Shown piece by piece: positions 45,049 to 53,923 of a stretch of 64,000 nucleotides of DNA. The notes below the pieces were generated by a model, which was not told where the DNA came from, did not search any database, and worked only from the letters and a program-made list of their open reading frames with translations. A program made the translations under genes and the position numbers. Positions within the stretch are counted from its first letter, which is position 1. Each line of letters starts with the position of its first letter. Source of the stretch: Desulfoscipio sp. XC116 (lineage in GTDB: Bacteria; Bacillota; Desulfotomaculia; Desulfotomaculales; Desulfallaceae); contig NZ_CP156660.1 of assembly GCF_039851975.1 (NCBI RefSeq), positions 2,733,035 to 2,797,034 on the forward strand, written 5' to 3'.

Positions 45049-45768
45049 TTACAAATCAGCTAAATATTTGTCTTTATTATTTAGGAAATCCTTATAAATT
45101 TGATAGTAATCCGTCTCTTCATATTTAACCTGCTTAACGGGAATATGGTCAAAGCTATAAATAGTAGTTCCCGTTAATGCAAGCAAAATGGGAGAATGGG
45201 AAGCTATAATAAATTGTGCATGTCCTGCCTTACTCATCTCTTTAAGCAGCTTAAGCAGCTGCAATTGACTTTTGGGTGATAAAGCATTTTCCGGTTCATC
45301 CAAAAGGTATAGGCCTTTTATCCGATATCTGCCGCTAAAATACGCCATGTGACACTGACCATGTGATTTCGTTACCAAGGATTCCCCACCAAAGTATTTC
45401 AGCATAGCGGAGTCTGTTTTAGCCCATTCATCCAATATGTGTGCAAAGTCACTGAATATCTCTGATGAAAAATAAGAACCGGGCACGTAATCCTTAAACC
45501 ATTCAACATCTATGTGTTTGTAGAGATCATCGCAATATTCGTTTCTTATATACCCCGGGCTTTCATATGATTTCCATATGTGAATGTTGCACTTATTAGC
45601 AATGGCCTTAAGTAAGCTTGATTTACCCGTACCGTTTTCACCGATAAAAAAGGTAACCGGAGTAGTAAAAACTATGCTGCGGGTTTCGTTGAAAATCTTT
45701 AAATTAAACGGGTAATATTCCCTGGTCGGATATTCTTCCGGTTGAAAGGTTATTTTTTTTAAATGCAT
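45049..45768 (-). CDS. AAA/ABC-type ATPase (SbcC/RecF-like)
   Basis: This 239-residue soluble ATPase has Walker A GENGTGKSS (about residue 42), the His-rich signature-like region SHGQCHMAYFSG, Walker B LYLLDEPENALSP and the H-loop IIASHSPILLALTG. This form matches stand-alone predicted ATPases related to RecF/SMC and to OLD-type systems, not to transporters. The C-terminus is short. No nuclease or partner gene is adjacent, so it is not clearly a defence module. GAGGTAAT precedes the ATG. Confidence 0.8.
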   Translation of the reverse strand: MHLKKITFQPEEYPTREYYPFNLKIFNETRSIVFTTPVTFFIGENGTGKSSLLKAIANKCNIHIWKSYESPGYIRNEYCDDLYKHIDVEWFKDYVPGSYFSSEIFSDFAHILDEWAKTDSAMLKYFGGESLVTKSHGQCHMAYFSGRYRIKGLYLLDEPENALSPKSQLQLLKLLKEMSKAGHAQFIIASHSPILLALTGTTIYSFDHIPVKQVKYEETDYYQIYKDFLNNKDKYLADL

Positions 45769-46088
45769 AATATTACCTCTTTATCTATATTTTTTCCACC
45801 CATCATTGATTTAATGGCGCTATATACTATTTTACGACATAATAAATCAAAGTCCTCCAACTCGCATGCAGCGGCGTGTCCAGAGGCATATAGGTATATA
45901 AGCGCATAACGATGACCTAAAAAAATTCCATCAAACTTGGTAATATGATAAAATTAATAACAGGAAAAAAGACTTTAAGCCAACAAGCATTATTATTTAA
46001 GAAAATACTCTCCCAATATAATCAATTGTTATCACAGTATTTCTCTAATTTTAATGCGTAAAAAATCGTAAGAAAGGTTGTCACTTAA
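45769..46088. other. Gene-free stretch
   Basis: 320 bases between the divergent ATPase and signal peptidase genes. AT-rich, with no strong repeat, hairpin or ORF seen. AGAAAGG near 46071 is the signal peptidase ribosome-binding site. Confidence 0.4.
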
Positions 46089-46637
46089 ATGAAAATATTA
46101 ACAAAAATATGGGATTGGATTGGCACTTGCGGCATAGCATTTGCCGTCACTTTATTCATTAGTATCTTTATATTCCAACCATATAAAGTTGAAGGGCATT
46201 CTATGGACCCAACTTTGCACGATCAGGAGCGGATATACGTTTCAAAACTTCAGCACACATTTTTATCCATACCCGATTATAAAGATATAGTAATTATCGA
46301 CAGCCGGATTAACCGGGACCGCACTTTAAAAGATGATGTTTTGGAGTTTCCCGTCTTTCAACTTTTATTAGGGAAAACAGATCATATTTACTATGTAAAG
46401 AGAGTCATCGGAAAACCCGGAGACGTTATCGAGTTTAAGGACAATAAGTTTTATCGCAACGGTGTGGAGTTAAACGAGCCTTATATCAAAGAGGCTATGA
46501 ATTATGCTTCTGAAGAAAAGTGGGTTGTTCCGGAAAATCATATTTTTGTAATGGGGGATAACCGCAATTTCAGCCATGACAGCAGAGCAATTGGTTTTAT
46601 ACCACTTGATCACAACATGGGTAAGATGGTCTTCTAA
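46089..46637 (+). CDS. lepB: Signal peptidase I
   Basis: This 182-residue type I signal peptidase has one N-terminal membrane helix (about 14-32), the catalytic Ser in GHSMDPTLHD (box B), the catalytic Lys in YYVKRVIGKPGD (box D) and box E GDNRNFSHDSRAIGFI. It removes signal peptides outside the membrane. It is a small Gram-positive type and the genome probably has other copies. The stop is only 10 bases from the stop of the convergent DUF362 gene. Confidence 0.93.
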   Translation: MKILTKIWDWIGTCGIAFAVTLFISIFIFQPYKVEGHSMDPTLHDQERIYVSKLQHTFLSIPDYKDIVIIDSRINRDRTLKDDVLEFPVFQLLLGKTDHIYYVKRVIGKPGDVIEFKDNKFYRNGVELNEPYIKEAMNYASEEKWVVPENHIFVMGDNRNFSHDSRAIGFIPLDHNMGKMVF

Positions 46638-46647
46638 CAGGGTCTCC

Positions 46648-47844
46648 TTAGAGCTTGCCCAAAAGGCCAAAGCGTCTGATTATCCTGCCCAAAAGACCGA
46701 ATTTCAACTCAATAGCCGCCTCGGGGCACATTTCATGGCAACAATAGCAGCGTATGCAAGCACTATCGTTAATAAAGGCCCGGCCCTTACTGATAGTAAC
46801 AGCTCCCTGAGGACAGGCGGTGTAACAGGTGGCGCAGCCGGAACATTTCTCTTTGCCGGGCACCGGACGGGGTGTTAAGGCTTGCTTTACAACAGGAGCC
46901 CATATGCGCTGATAACCGGCCAGACGGTCCAAACCCCTGGCATCCCGCGCCACCCTGGAGGGTTTTTTAAAATCTTTAACCGCCACTTCCCCGGTTGGCG
47001 CACCAACAACCGGCAGATTATCCAAGTTACCGTCCCACATGCCTCTGTCCACGGCAACACTCAACATGGGCACATCCAGTGGATTAATGTCGATAATATC
47101 GCAGGCAACGGCATCCATAGCTATGGGGTTCCGACTCGCCATCACGATACCCAGGGAACGGGGGATACCATGTAACCCCGGCCCGTCTCCCTCAAGGGCT
47201 AAGACTCCGTCCATTACAAACAATGCCGGTTTGACGGCATTAACAATGTCCAGCAACATACCGGCAAATTGTTCACTGGTCTGCAGCTTAGCGTGATAAC
47301 CTGCCTTGGTGAGGCCGGGGATGACCCCGAAGAGAATTTTAGCGGCACCTGTGAAGGTGGTAAACATATGTGTTTTTAATTTCGGCACCGCTATGATAAC
47401 ATCGCATTTGATTACGGGACTAATAACTTCAATGCGCTTAATCGTTTGACCACCGGCAAAAGACAACCATTGAACGGATGTATCCCAATTCAAATCAAAC
47501 ACACCGGCCTCGGCCATATCTAATAAACCGGCGGCCTTGTATGCTCTCTTTAATCCGGCCGAAGTATAAGGGATGGGACCTGGGCTGTCGGCCACCAGGG
47601 GTCGTCCGCCTGCATTTCGCACCAGTTCAGCCAGCGCCGAAACCACGGCGGGGTGAGTGGTGACGGCCTTCTCAGGCGGCGCCGCGGTCAGCAAATTTAT
47701 CTTGAGCAGCACCCGCTGGCCAGGCTTAACAAATTGCTCCATTCCGCCCAGCAAGTCAATACTCTCCTTAACGGCACCCCTTACCCGTTCATATGCATAA
47801 TTGCTGCATTTTACTATACTTACTGCATCGCTCAACTTGTCCAC
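46648..47844 (-). CDS. DUF362 protein with two 4Fe-4S clusters
   Basis: This 398-residue protein has an N-terminal DUF362 domain (VLLKINLLTAAPPEKAVTTHP, PKLKTHMFTTFTGAAK, MDGVLALEGDGPG) and a C-terminal bacterial ferredoxin domain with CSGCATCYTACPQ and CIRCYCCHEMCPE. DUF362 proteins are common in anaerobes; the enzymatic role is not established. The start is GTG 47844, with GGGG overlapping just upstream, so it may be weakly translated. It lies 36 bases after the flavodoxin-ferredoxin gene on the same strand. Confidence 0.85.
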   Translation of the reverse strand: MDKLSDAVSIVKCSNYAYERVRGAVKESIDLLGGMEQFVKPGQRVLLKINLLTAAPPEKAVTTHPAVVSALAELVRNAGGRPLVADSPGPIPYTSAGLKRAYKAAGLLDMAEAGVFDLNWDTSVQWLSFAGGQTIKRIEVISPVIKCDVIIAVPKLKTHMFTTFTGAAKILFGVIPGLTKAGYHAKLQTSEQFAGMLLDIVNAVKPALFVMDGVLALEGDGPGLHGIPRSLGIVMASRNPIAMDAVACDIIDINPLDVPMLSVAVDRGMWDGNLDNLPVVGAPTGEVAVKDFKKPSRVARDARGLDRLAGYQRIWAPVVKQALTPRPVPGKEKCSGCATCYTACPQGAVTISKGRAFINDSACIRCYCCHEMCPEAAIELKFGLLGRIIRRFGLLGKL

Positions 47845-47879
47845 CCCGGTTTTTGATTAACCCAGCTTTATTTATAGTC

Positions 47880-48698
47880 TTATAAAAACAATTCCGGCTC
47901 TTTTCGGTCGGCAAAACCAACCTCCAACTCAAGTTTATGTCTTAAATAATCTTCATCATCATAAAACTTGGCCTGAGTGGGACATTTTTTAATACAGGCG
48001 CCACATTTAATACAAATACCATTTAATTTAGATACATTTTCGTAATCAATGGAACCCATGGGGCAAACGTTTACACAAAGCTTACAGTCAATGCAATTGC
48101 TATTGGTTTTTGGAGTAACCTTTCTAATATCTACAGAGATTCCAGCTGTATTTTTAGGCATATAATATTTTCTATAAGGTTTATTTCCTTTTACAATAAT
48201 ATTTTCAATCTGTTCCTGAGTTATTATTTTAATATAAATTTTTTTGGCAAAATCACTCACTATAGCCATGTCTTTTTCATCCGGCCTGTTTTGGGCAAGA
48301 ACTTTTGAAAATGAATGTTCTCCTATAAAAGCTCCCCCCGCAATAACTTTAAAACCATTTAACTCAAGAATATCCTTTAATTCTATTGCAGCATCGTCAT
48401 AATTTCTATTCCCATATACAACTACAGAAACTGCCAGCGCACCATTACCTTTAATAGAATTTAAGTAATTCAGCAATACATTGGGGACTCTTCCCGCGTA
48501 GACCGGAACCCCAATAACAACAACATCTTCCGCTGTAAATGGTACCGCTTCTTTTCTGACCCCCGGCAGAGTAAAATCAATATTCTTTACAGCTATTTGC
48601 CCATTCATATTCTCTAAAATTTGATCGGCTATTCCGGATACTATTTTTTTAGTTGTACCTGTCGGGCTAAAATACATTGCATTTATCTTTCTATTCAT
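47880..48698 (-). CDS. EFR1-type flavodoxin-ferredoxin fusion
   Basis: This 272-residue fusion has an N-terminal flavodoxin domain (AMYFSPTGTTKKIVSGI phosphate loop, VVVIGVPVYAGRVPN) and a C-terminal 2[4Fe-4S] ferredoxin (CIDCKLCVNVCPMGSID and CIKCGACIKKCP). Such proteins are carriers in anaerobic electron transfer. It is followed 36 bases later by the DUF362 iron-sulfur gene and probably shares a transcript with it. A 14-bp perfect palindrome at 48775 lies in its upstream region. Confidence 0.9.
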   Translation of the reverse strand: MNRKINAMYFSPTGTTKKIVSGIADQILENMNGQIAVKNIDFTLPGVRKEAVPFTAEDVVVIGVPVYAGRVPNVLLNYLNSIKGNGALAVSVVVYGNRNYDDAAIELKDILELNGFKVIAGGAFIGEHSFSKVLAQNRPDEKDMAIVSDFAKKIYIKIITQEQIENIIVKGNKPYRKYYMPKNTAGISVDIRKVTPKTNSNCIDCKLCVNVCPMGSIDYENVSKLNGICIKCGACIKKCPTQAKFYDDEDYLRHKLELEVGFADRKEPELFL

Positions 48699-48774
48699 TT
48701 TAAGACCTCCAGACAGAAGTTTAAATAATTGATTTTTATAGATTTATAAATGTACGATAACGAAAATAATTAGT

Positions 48775-48788
48775 AATTGATATCAATT
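48775..48788. promoter_or_regulatory. 14-bp perfect palindrome, candidate operator
   Basis: AATTGATATCAATT is fully self-complementary and lies in the 339-base region between the divergent flavodoxin-ferredoxin and sensor kinase genes. It could bind a Fur-like or redox regulator of the ferredoxin gene. Position and symmetry are seen; the regulator is guesswork. Confidence 0.3.
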
Positions 48789-49037
48789 TAAGAATTCGCT
48801 AAAATATTCCCTTCTCCTTTACGGTTCGAGTAATTTTTACCAAATTAAAGGAGATGCGGATTTACCCAATGATGTGCATTCCCCGCAAACTTAATACTCA
48901 CCAGCGTTAATTGACTATCCACACCAAGCTTAAATTATACCGGCAATTATAAAATAAACTTAATTTTAATCCTTTCAACTGTTTTTTATATTAAATGTGT
49001 TAAAATTATATTTATAACTTCACAGGGGGAGATATTA

Positions 49038-50636
49038 ATGAGTTATACACGCCAACCGGCTGAAAACAGCTGTGTTTTAGAATTGACCAAGCAAAACACC
49101 CGGCTGGCTATAATCAATCAAATAGCAAAAAGTATTAATGTGCAGATGAGCTATGAAGATATTATTGATCACATGTCAATTCCTCTTCGCAGCGTTATAT
49201 CCTATGACCTGTTAAGCTTTTGCTTACTGGATAACGGTAAACTGATTATTAAGTCAAGCGCGCCTAAAAACCAAAAATTATTGGGTGTGGGGACTGTTTT
49301 GCACAATTATAATTCAGCCCCCTGGCAGGCTATTATTTCTAAACAGTGTTTTTTAAGGCAGGACATATGGAATGATGCACACAAATACCAGGAAGACGAC
49401 GATTTGGTTGCTACCGGTATAAAATCGGCCATAATGTCGCCGCTGCTCGTTAACAATGAAGTCATCGGCGCGGTTAATCTGGGCAGTAAAAGATCTTACG
49501 CCTTTTCAAAGGATGATTCTTTATTTGTTCAACAACTGGCGGATCAAATGGCAGTATGTATTCAAAATATGCTCCTTTATAATGAGGTATTCAAGGCCAA
49601 GAGGGAATGGGAACAAACATTTAAAGCCGTGCTGGGACAGATTTACCTTATTGACTCAAAATACAACATTTTACGTGTAAATAATGAGATAGACGGAGTC
49701 CCCCCCGGCGATATTGTAGGGAAAAAATGTCATGAAGTGTTTCCTTTTTGCAACCGTGCCTGTCATGAATGTCCCGTTGAAACAGCGTTTCGCATGAAAC
49801 AAAGTATTTTAAAAGAAATAAACATTCCCCATTTAAACCAAATTTTAAATATTAACGTTTACCCTGTTTTTAACGAAAATAATGAACCGTACAGCATAGT
49901 AGTTTATATCAGGGACGTTACCGCCAAGAGACAGATACAAGCGCAATTGTTCCATTCCGCCAAACTGGCGGCCATAGGAGAAATGGCCGCGGGAGTTGCT
50001 CACGAATTAAACAATCCCCTTACGGCGATTATAGGCAACGCCAGTGTTCTATTAAGGATAACCAAGCACGGGGAAAAAGCATTTAAGCTGCTGGAGGATG
50101 TCAAGCATTGCGGACAGAGATGCAAAAGAATAATACAGAACTTACTAACCTTTGCCCGGCAGGACAACTATTCCCTTGAACCATTAGATATCAACCAGGT
50201 AGTAACTAACAGCCTTTCCCTGGTAGCCTACCAAATTCAGAAAAGCAACATTTATATAAAAGTAAACCCCGGCAAAAATTTGCCTCCTATTCTGGGTAAT
50301 AAACAACAGCTTGAACAGGTAATTATTAACTTTTTGTTGAATGCCAGAGATGCTCTGGATAATACAAAAAACCGTAAAATTATAATTACTACCCGCATAA
50401 TAGAATACGAAAATAAAGCAGCCATTGAAGTAGCTGTTTTTGATAACGGTGAGGGAATTGAAGCTAAAAACCTGGAACACATTTTTAATCCTTTTTTTAC
50501 TACTAAGAACAGTACCAAAGGCACCGGTCTGGGCCTTTCAGTCAGCCTTGGCATAGCGGAAACCCATAGGGGAACAATTAAGGTTAGAAGCAAGCCGGGA
50601 AATGGCAGCACATTTTCACTAATCCTGCCTTTGTAG
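49038..50636 (+). CDS. Soluble GAF/PAS sensor histidine kinase (NtrB-like)
   Basis: This 532-residue cytoplasmic kinase has a GAF domain (about residues 20-180), a PAS domain (about 195-300) and the NtrB-type kinase core: HisKA with His in GVAHELNNPLTAIIGNASVL (about 325) and HATPase ending GTGLGLSVSLGIAETHRGTI. The PAS region contains CHEVFPFCNRACHECP, a Cys cluster that could bind metal or sense redox state. It lies directly before the sigma-54 activator, the expected partner. No membrane helix, so the signal is intracellular. GGGGGAG precedes the ATG. Confidence 0.9.
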   Translation: MSYTRQPAENSCVLELTKQNTRLAIINQIAKSINVQMSYEDIIDHMSIPLRSVISYDLLSFCLLDNGKLIIKSSAPKNQKLLGVGTVLHNYNSAPWQAIISKQCFLRQDIWNDAHKYQEDDDLVATGIKSAIMSPLLVNNEVIGAVNLGSKRSYAFSKDDSLFVQQLADQMAVCIQNMLLYNEVFKAKREWEQTFKAVLGQIYLIDSKYNILRVNNEIDGVPPGDIVGKKCHEVFPFCNRACHECPVETAFRMKQSILKEINIPHLNQILNINVYPVFNENNEPYSIVVYIRDVTAKRQIQAQLFHSAKLAAIGEMAAGVAHELNNPLTAIIGNASVLLRITKHGEKAFKLLEDVKHCGQRCKRIIQNLLTFARQDNYSLEPLDINQVVTNSLSLVAYQIQKSNIYIKVNPGKNLPPILGNKQQLEQVIINFLLNARDALDNTKNRKIIITTRIIEYENKAAIEVAVFDNGEGIEAKNLEHIFNPFFTTKNSTKGTGLGLSVSLGIAETHRGTIKVRSKPGNGSTFSLILPL

Positions 50637-50748
50637 TAGACTCGTTCAGCTAAAGCTAAACATCGGGACTTCAGACGGGGATGCTGCCTCACCTGAAGTA
50701 GGCATAGGAACTACCACTTATAAAAGTGGCAGTCTTGGAATCTGATAA
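50636..50748 (+). repeat. Three-hairpin repeat, copy E
   Basis: Starts at the stop codon of the sensor kinase (TAGACTCGTTCAG) and ends CTTGGAATCTGATAA. Stems: GTTCAGCT/AGCTAAAC (one mismatch), CTTCAG/CTGAAG and CCACTT/AAGTGG. It sits between the kinase and its response regulator, so the two-component transcript includes it. Confidence 0.88.
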
Positions 50749-50772
50749 TTCTAATGTATTAGGGGCGAAAAA

Positions 50773-52218
50773 ATGAAACCGCATATTTTAGTTATAGACG
50801 ATGAAGTTGAAGTCGGTACTTTCTTTGCTTTTTTTTTGGAAGAACAAAAAAATTGTCAAGTAACCGTGGCTAATTCAGGCAGTGAGGCGATGAAAGCAAT
50901 CAGCGGTTCATCATTTAACCTGGCACTGGTGGATCTAAAGCTGCCTGACAATGACGGTATAAGTTTACTAAAAGAGATAAAGAATCGGCAGCCTTTTTGC
51001 CCGGTTATCATCATGACCGGCTATAGTACCGTAAAATCCGCTGTCCAAGCGGTTAAGCTGGGAGCTTTCGATTATATTGAAAAACCTTTTGACGAACTGG
51101 ATCAGCTGGAGGCAAGTATCGACAGGGCTTTGGGAAAGTACCAGATCCACAGGGATGTTATTGATTCCGAGCTGCTTCAAGAGGCCCGAAGCCTGGGAAT
51201 TGTTACAAGCCCGGATAGCCCCTTGTTTCATGTACTGTCACTGGCCCAAAAGATAGCTCCTAAAAACATTACCGTACTGCTAAGCGGGGAAACAGGTACC
51301 GGCAAGGAAGTCTTAGCCAGATTTACACATTTTAACAGCCCACGGGCAAACAAACCTTTTTTAGGCGTTAACTGCGGTGCTTTTACCGAAACCCTTTTAG
51401 AAAGCGAGCTTTTTGGCCACGAAAAGGGGTCTTTTACCGGTGCGCATGGAGCTCGCAAGGGCATATTCGAGATAGCCGACGGAGGAACTCTCTTTTTAGA
51501 TGAGATAGGTGAAGCAAGTCCCACTATCCAGGTAAAGCTGCTGCGCGTATTGGAAACCGGGGAATTTATTCGTGTCGGCGGCGAAACAACCCGTAAAACA
51601 AATACCCGCATAGTTGCGGCAACCAATATCAATTTAAAGGATGCCGTTAACAAAGGAAAATTTCGCCAGGACCTTTTTTATCGTCTGGATGTGGTAAGTT
51701 TTAACTTGCCTCCTTTACGGGAGCGCGTCTGTGATATACCCCCTTTAGTTGAACATTTCATAGCTAAAAACACTGAAGAAAAAATCAAATGCACTCCGGA
51801 AGTACTTGAGCTTCTAAAAGCCTATGCCTGGCCGGGTAATGTAAGAGAGCTGTCAAACGTGATAACCAGAGCAATCGCGTTTAAAAGTTCCGATTATATA
51901 GGAGTTGAGTCGCTGCCGGAAAAGATTACCGGCATAAAATTTGGTTCCTACCCTCCTCCTGTCAACAACAAAGCGATGATCGATTTGGAATGTTTGATAA
52001 ACTGGTGGGGCGGTTTACTGCCTCCCTTGCTGGTTCAGATGCCAAGCCTCGACCTGGAAAGAGTACGAAACTCCATTAAAGATGTAGAGGCGGGAATTAC
52101 CAGGAAGGTTATAGAACATTTTTTGCAAGAACCCGGCAGTACATACGCCGGGATAGCGCAAAAGCTGGGAATTACACCAAGAGTGCTGCGCTATTTAATA
52201 AAGGAAAAAGGTAAGTGA
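50773..52218 (+). CDS. NtrC-type sigma-54-dependent response regulator
   Basis: This 481-residue activator has a receiver domain (HILVIDDEVEVG, acceptor Asp in LALVDLKLPDNDG, Lys in YIEKPFDE), an AAA+ domain with Walker A GETGTGKE and ESELFGHEKGSFTGA, which gives GSFTGA instead of the usual GAFTGA sigma-54 contact loop, Walker B GGTLFLDEIGE, and a Fis-type helix-turn-helix (TYAGIAQKLGITPRVLRYLIK). A segment of about 60 residues before the HTH is longer than usual. It should activate the sigma-54 promoter found 255 bases downstream. The TGA stop lies inside repeat copy F. Confidence 0.93.
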   Translation: MKPHILVIDDEVEVGTFFAFFLEEQKNCQVTVANSGSEAMKAISGSSFNLALVDLKLPDNDGISLLKEIKNRQPFCPVIIMTGYSTVKSAVQAVKLGAFDYIEKPFDELDQLEASIDRALGKYQIHRDVIDSELLQEARSLGIVTSPDSPLFHVLSLAQKIAPKNITVLLSGETGTGKEVLARFTHFNSPRANKPFLGVNCGAFTETLLESELFGHEKGSFTGAHGARKGIFEIADGGTLFLDEIGEASPTIQVKLLRVLETGEFIRVGGETTRKTNTRIVAATNINLKDAVNKGKFRQDLFYRLDVVSFNLPPLRERVCDIPPLVEHFIAKNTEEKIKCTPEVLELLKAYAWPGNVRELSNVITRAIAFKSSDYIGVESLPEKITGIKFGSYPPPVNNKAMIDLECLINWWGGLLPPLLVQMPSLDLERVRNSIKDVEAGITRKVIEHFLQEPGSTYAGIAQKLGITPRVLRYLIKEKGK

Positions 52219-52330
52219 GCTTGTTCAGCTAAAGCCAAACATCAGTACTTCAAATGGAGATTCTACCCCACCTGAAGTAAAAACAGGAGCTCCCACTGAT
52301 AAAAGCGGGAATCTTGGCATTTGATAAAAA
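52215..52330 (+). repeat. Three-hairpin repeat, copy F
   Basis: Left end AAGTGAGCTTGTTCAG contains the stop codon of the response regulator. Stems 2 (CTTCAAATGG...CCCCACCTGAAG) and 3 (CTCCCACT/AGCGGGAA, weakened) follow. The right end TTTGATAAAA merges with the terminator at 52321. Confidence 0.88.
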
Positions 52331-52361
52331 CCGGCACTTAAACAGTGCCGGTTTTTATCAA
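52321..52361 (+). terminator. 17-bp perfect terminator hairpin after the response regulator
   Basis: 52321-52337 (TTGATAAAAACCGGCAC) pairs perfectly with 52345-52361, loop TTAAACA. The left arm uses the last bases of repeat copy F, so the terminator seems built on the repeat end. T-rich sequence is within and after the stem. Confidence 0.85.
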
Positions 52362-52472
52362 ATGCCGTTTTTTTGTTTATTCATCGCGGGGATGTGACAA
52401 AAAATCGGCACAAATAACATTATAATTACCGTGATTTGCCTTTAAAACCGCTATTGTTTGAATTATTTCAAA

Positions 52473-52488
52473 TGGCATGCTATTTGCT
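52473..52488 (+). promoter_or_regulatory. Sigma-54 (-24/-12) promoter of the molybdenum hydroxylase operon
   Basis: TGGCATGCTATTTGCT matches the sigma-54 consensus TGGCACnnnnnTTGCW with the GG and GC at the required 10-base spacing. It lies 39 bases before the xdhB-like start and after the terminator of a sigma-54 activator gene. TTTGAA/TTCAAA (52457-52472) abuts it but is too close to be a typical enhancer site. Confidence 0.85.
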
Positions 52489-52526
52489 CTAATTAAATAA
52501 TGATTTTTCATAAAGGAGGTTAGAGC

Positions 52527-53393
52527 ATGTATCTAGACTACTTAACACCGGAATCGATAAATGATGCGCTGCAGATTTTGCAGCAGCAAAAAGGAAAAGC
52601 TCGTATTATTGCCGGTGGAACCGACCTGTTACTGGATATAGAATCAAAGAAGCATAACCCCGAAGTACTGGTGGATATCACCCGGATACCGGAAATCAGG
52701 GGAATCCGAACCGAAGGAAACTTTTTAATTATCGGGGCGGGGGTTACGCATAATGAAGCAGCCAAATCAGCGTTGGTAAACGAAAAAGCACAGGTACTGG
52801 CTGAGGCCAGCAGAAGCGTAGGCTCATTGCAAATCAGGAATACCGCCACTATTGCAGGTAACGTGGTGAATGCACAGCCGGCCGCCGATGCCGCCGTTGC
52901 CCTGGTGGCCCTCGGGGCTACTGCTGTAATAACATCATCCGATTTCACAAGGGAGGTACCGGTAGAAGAACTGTATGCCGGGGTAGGCAAATCCAAGGTA
53001 AACAGCAATAATGAAATAGTAACCAAAATAATAATACCGGCCCTGCAGCCCGGTGAAGGTTCCGCCTTTACCCGGTTGGCCCAGCGCAAAGCACTGGCGC
53101 TTCCCATGTTAAATGTAGCGGTAATGGTATCTATTGCTGAAGATAAATTTCAACGAGTCAGTATAGTCATGGCTCCGGTAGGTCCGCAACCTGTACGGGC
53201 AAGCGACAGTGAAAATTTACTTAAAGGCGCGGCAGTAAATGAAGAAACAATTCAAAAGGCGGCGGAGGCCGCCCTGAATCACGCTAATCCCCGAAGCAGC
53301 GCTCTGCGCGGGTCTGCGGAATACCGCTGCGCAACATTAAAAGTTTTGGTTAGACGTGCCCTCGAAACGGCTGTGGCCCGTGCTCGAAATTAA
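52527..53393 (+). CDS. Molybdenum hydroxylase FAD-binding subunit (CoxM/XdhB type)
   Basis: This 288-residue medium subunit binds FAD and hands electrons from the iron-sulfur subunit to NAD or another acceptor. The FAD motifs are IIAGGTDLLLDIE (residues 29-41) and RNTATIAGNVVNAQPAADAA (about 105-125), followed by the CO-dehydrogenase flavoprotein C-terminal domain. AAAGGAGG precedes the ATG. It starts a three-gene operon (medium, small, large) behind a sigma-54 promoter. The order medium-small-large is common in clostridial xanthine dehydrogenase-like enzymes. Confidence 0.93.
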   Translation: MYLDYLTPESINDALQILQQQKGKARIIAGGTDLLLDIESKKHNPEVLVDITRIPEIRGIRTEGNFLIIGAGVTHNEAAKSALVNEKAQVLAEASRSVGSLQIRNTATIAGNVVNAQPAADAAVALVALGATAVITSSDFTREVPVEELYAGVGKSKVNSNNEIVTKIIIPALQPGEGSAFTRLAQRKALALPMLNVAVMVSIAEDKFQRVSIVMAPVGPQPVRASDSENLLKGAAVNEETIQKAAEAALNHANPRSSALRGSAEYRCATLKVLVRRALETAVARARN

Positions 53394-53421
53394 TGAAATA
53401 TTTTTGTAAGGAGGGATTGGT

Positions 53422-53907
53422 ATGAATGAAAAAAATGTTAAATTCACACTTAACGGTAAACCCGTAACATTAACAGTTTCACCTTCAGCTACGTTACTGG
53501 ATATCATTCGTGACGAATTAAAACTTACGGGAACCAAAAGAGGCTGCGGCAAAGGAGAATGCGGTGCATGTACAGTAATTATGGACGGTATTGCAGTTAA
53601 TTCCTGCCTGATCCCGATAATGAAAGTTGCCGGATGCCATGTTGAAACCATTGAAGGTATCGGTAACCAGGAAAAGCCGCACCCGGTACAGGAAGCATTT
53701 ATGGACCTGGGGGCTATTCAATGCGGTTTTTGTACTCCAGGGATGATTATGTCTTCCAAGGCCCTGTTGGACAAGACGCCGAACCCCGACCGCGGACAAA
53801 TCAGGGAAGCCATATCAGGCAATATCTGCCGTTGTACGGGGTATGTCAAAATTGAAGCAGCTGTTCAAGCTGCAGCCGAAAAAGTCAAAGAGGAAATTTC
53901 CAAGTAA
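53422..53907 (+). CDS. Molybdenum hydroxylase 2[2Fe-2S] subunit (CoxS/XdhC-like small subunit)
   Basis: This 161-residue subunit has an N-terminal plant-type [2Fe-2S] domain (GCGKGECGACTV, then C in NSCLIP) and a C-terminal [2Fe-2S] domain (CGFCTPGM and CRCTGY). It transfers electrons between the molybdopterin and FAD subunits. Start is ATG 53422 with AAGGAGGG upstream. It lies 28 bases after the FAD subunit gene and 16 bases before the large subunit gene. Confidence 0.95.
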   Translation: MNEKNVKFTLNGKPVTLTVSPSATLLDIIRDELKLTGTKRGCGKGECGACTVIMDGIAVNSCLIPIMKVAGCHVETIEGIGNQEKPHPVQEAFMDLGAIQCGFCTPGMIMSSKALLDKTPNPDRGQIREAISGNICRCTGYVKIEAAVQAAAEKVKEEISK

Positions 53908-53923
53908 AGGAGGGGATAAAAGC

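Noticed and set aside
45049-45768. A phage-defence (OLD/Gabija-like) ATPase system
   Set aside because: The protein is short, has no TOPRIM or nuclease domain and no adjacent partner gene.
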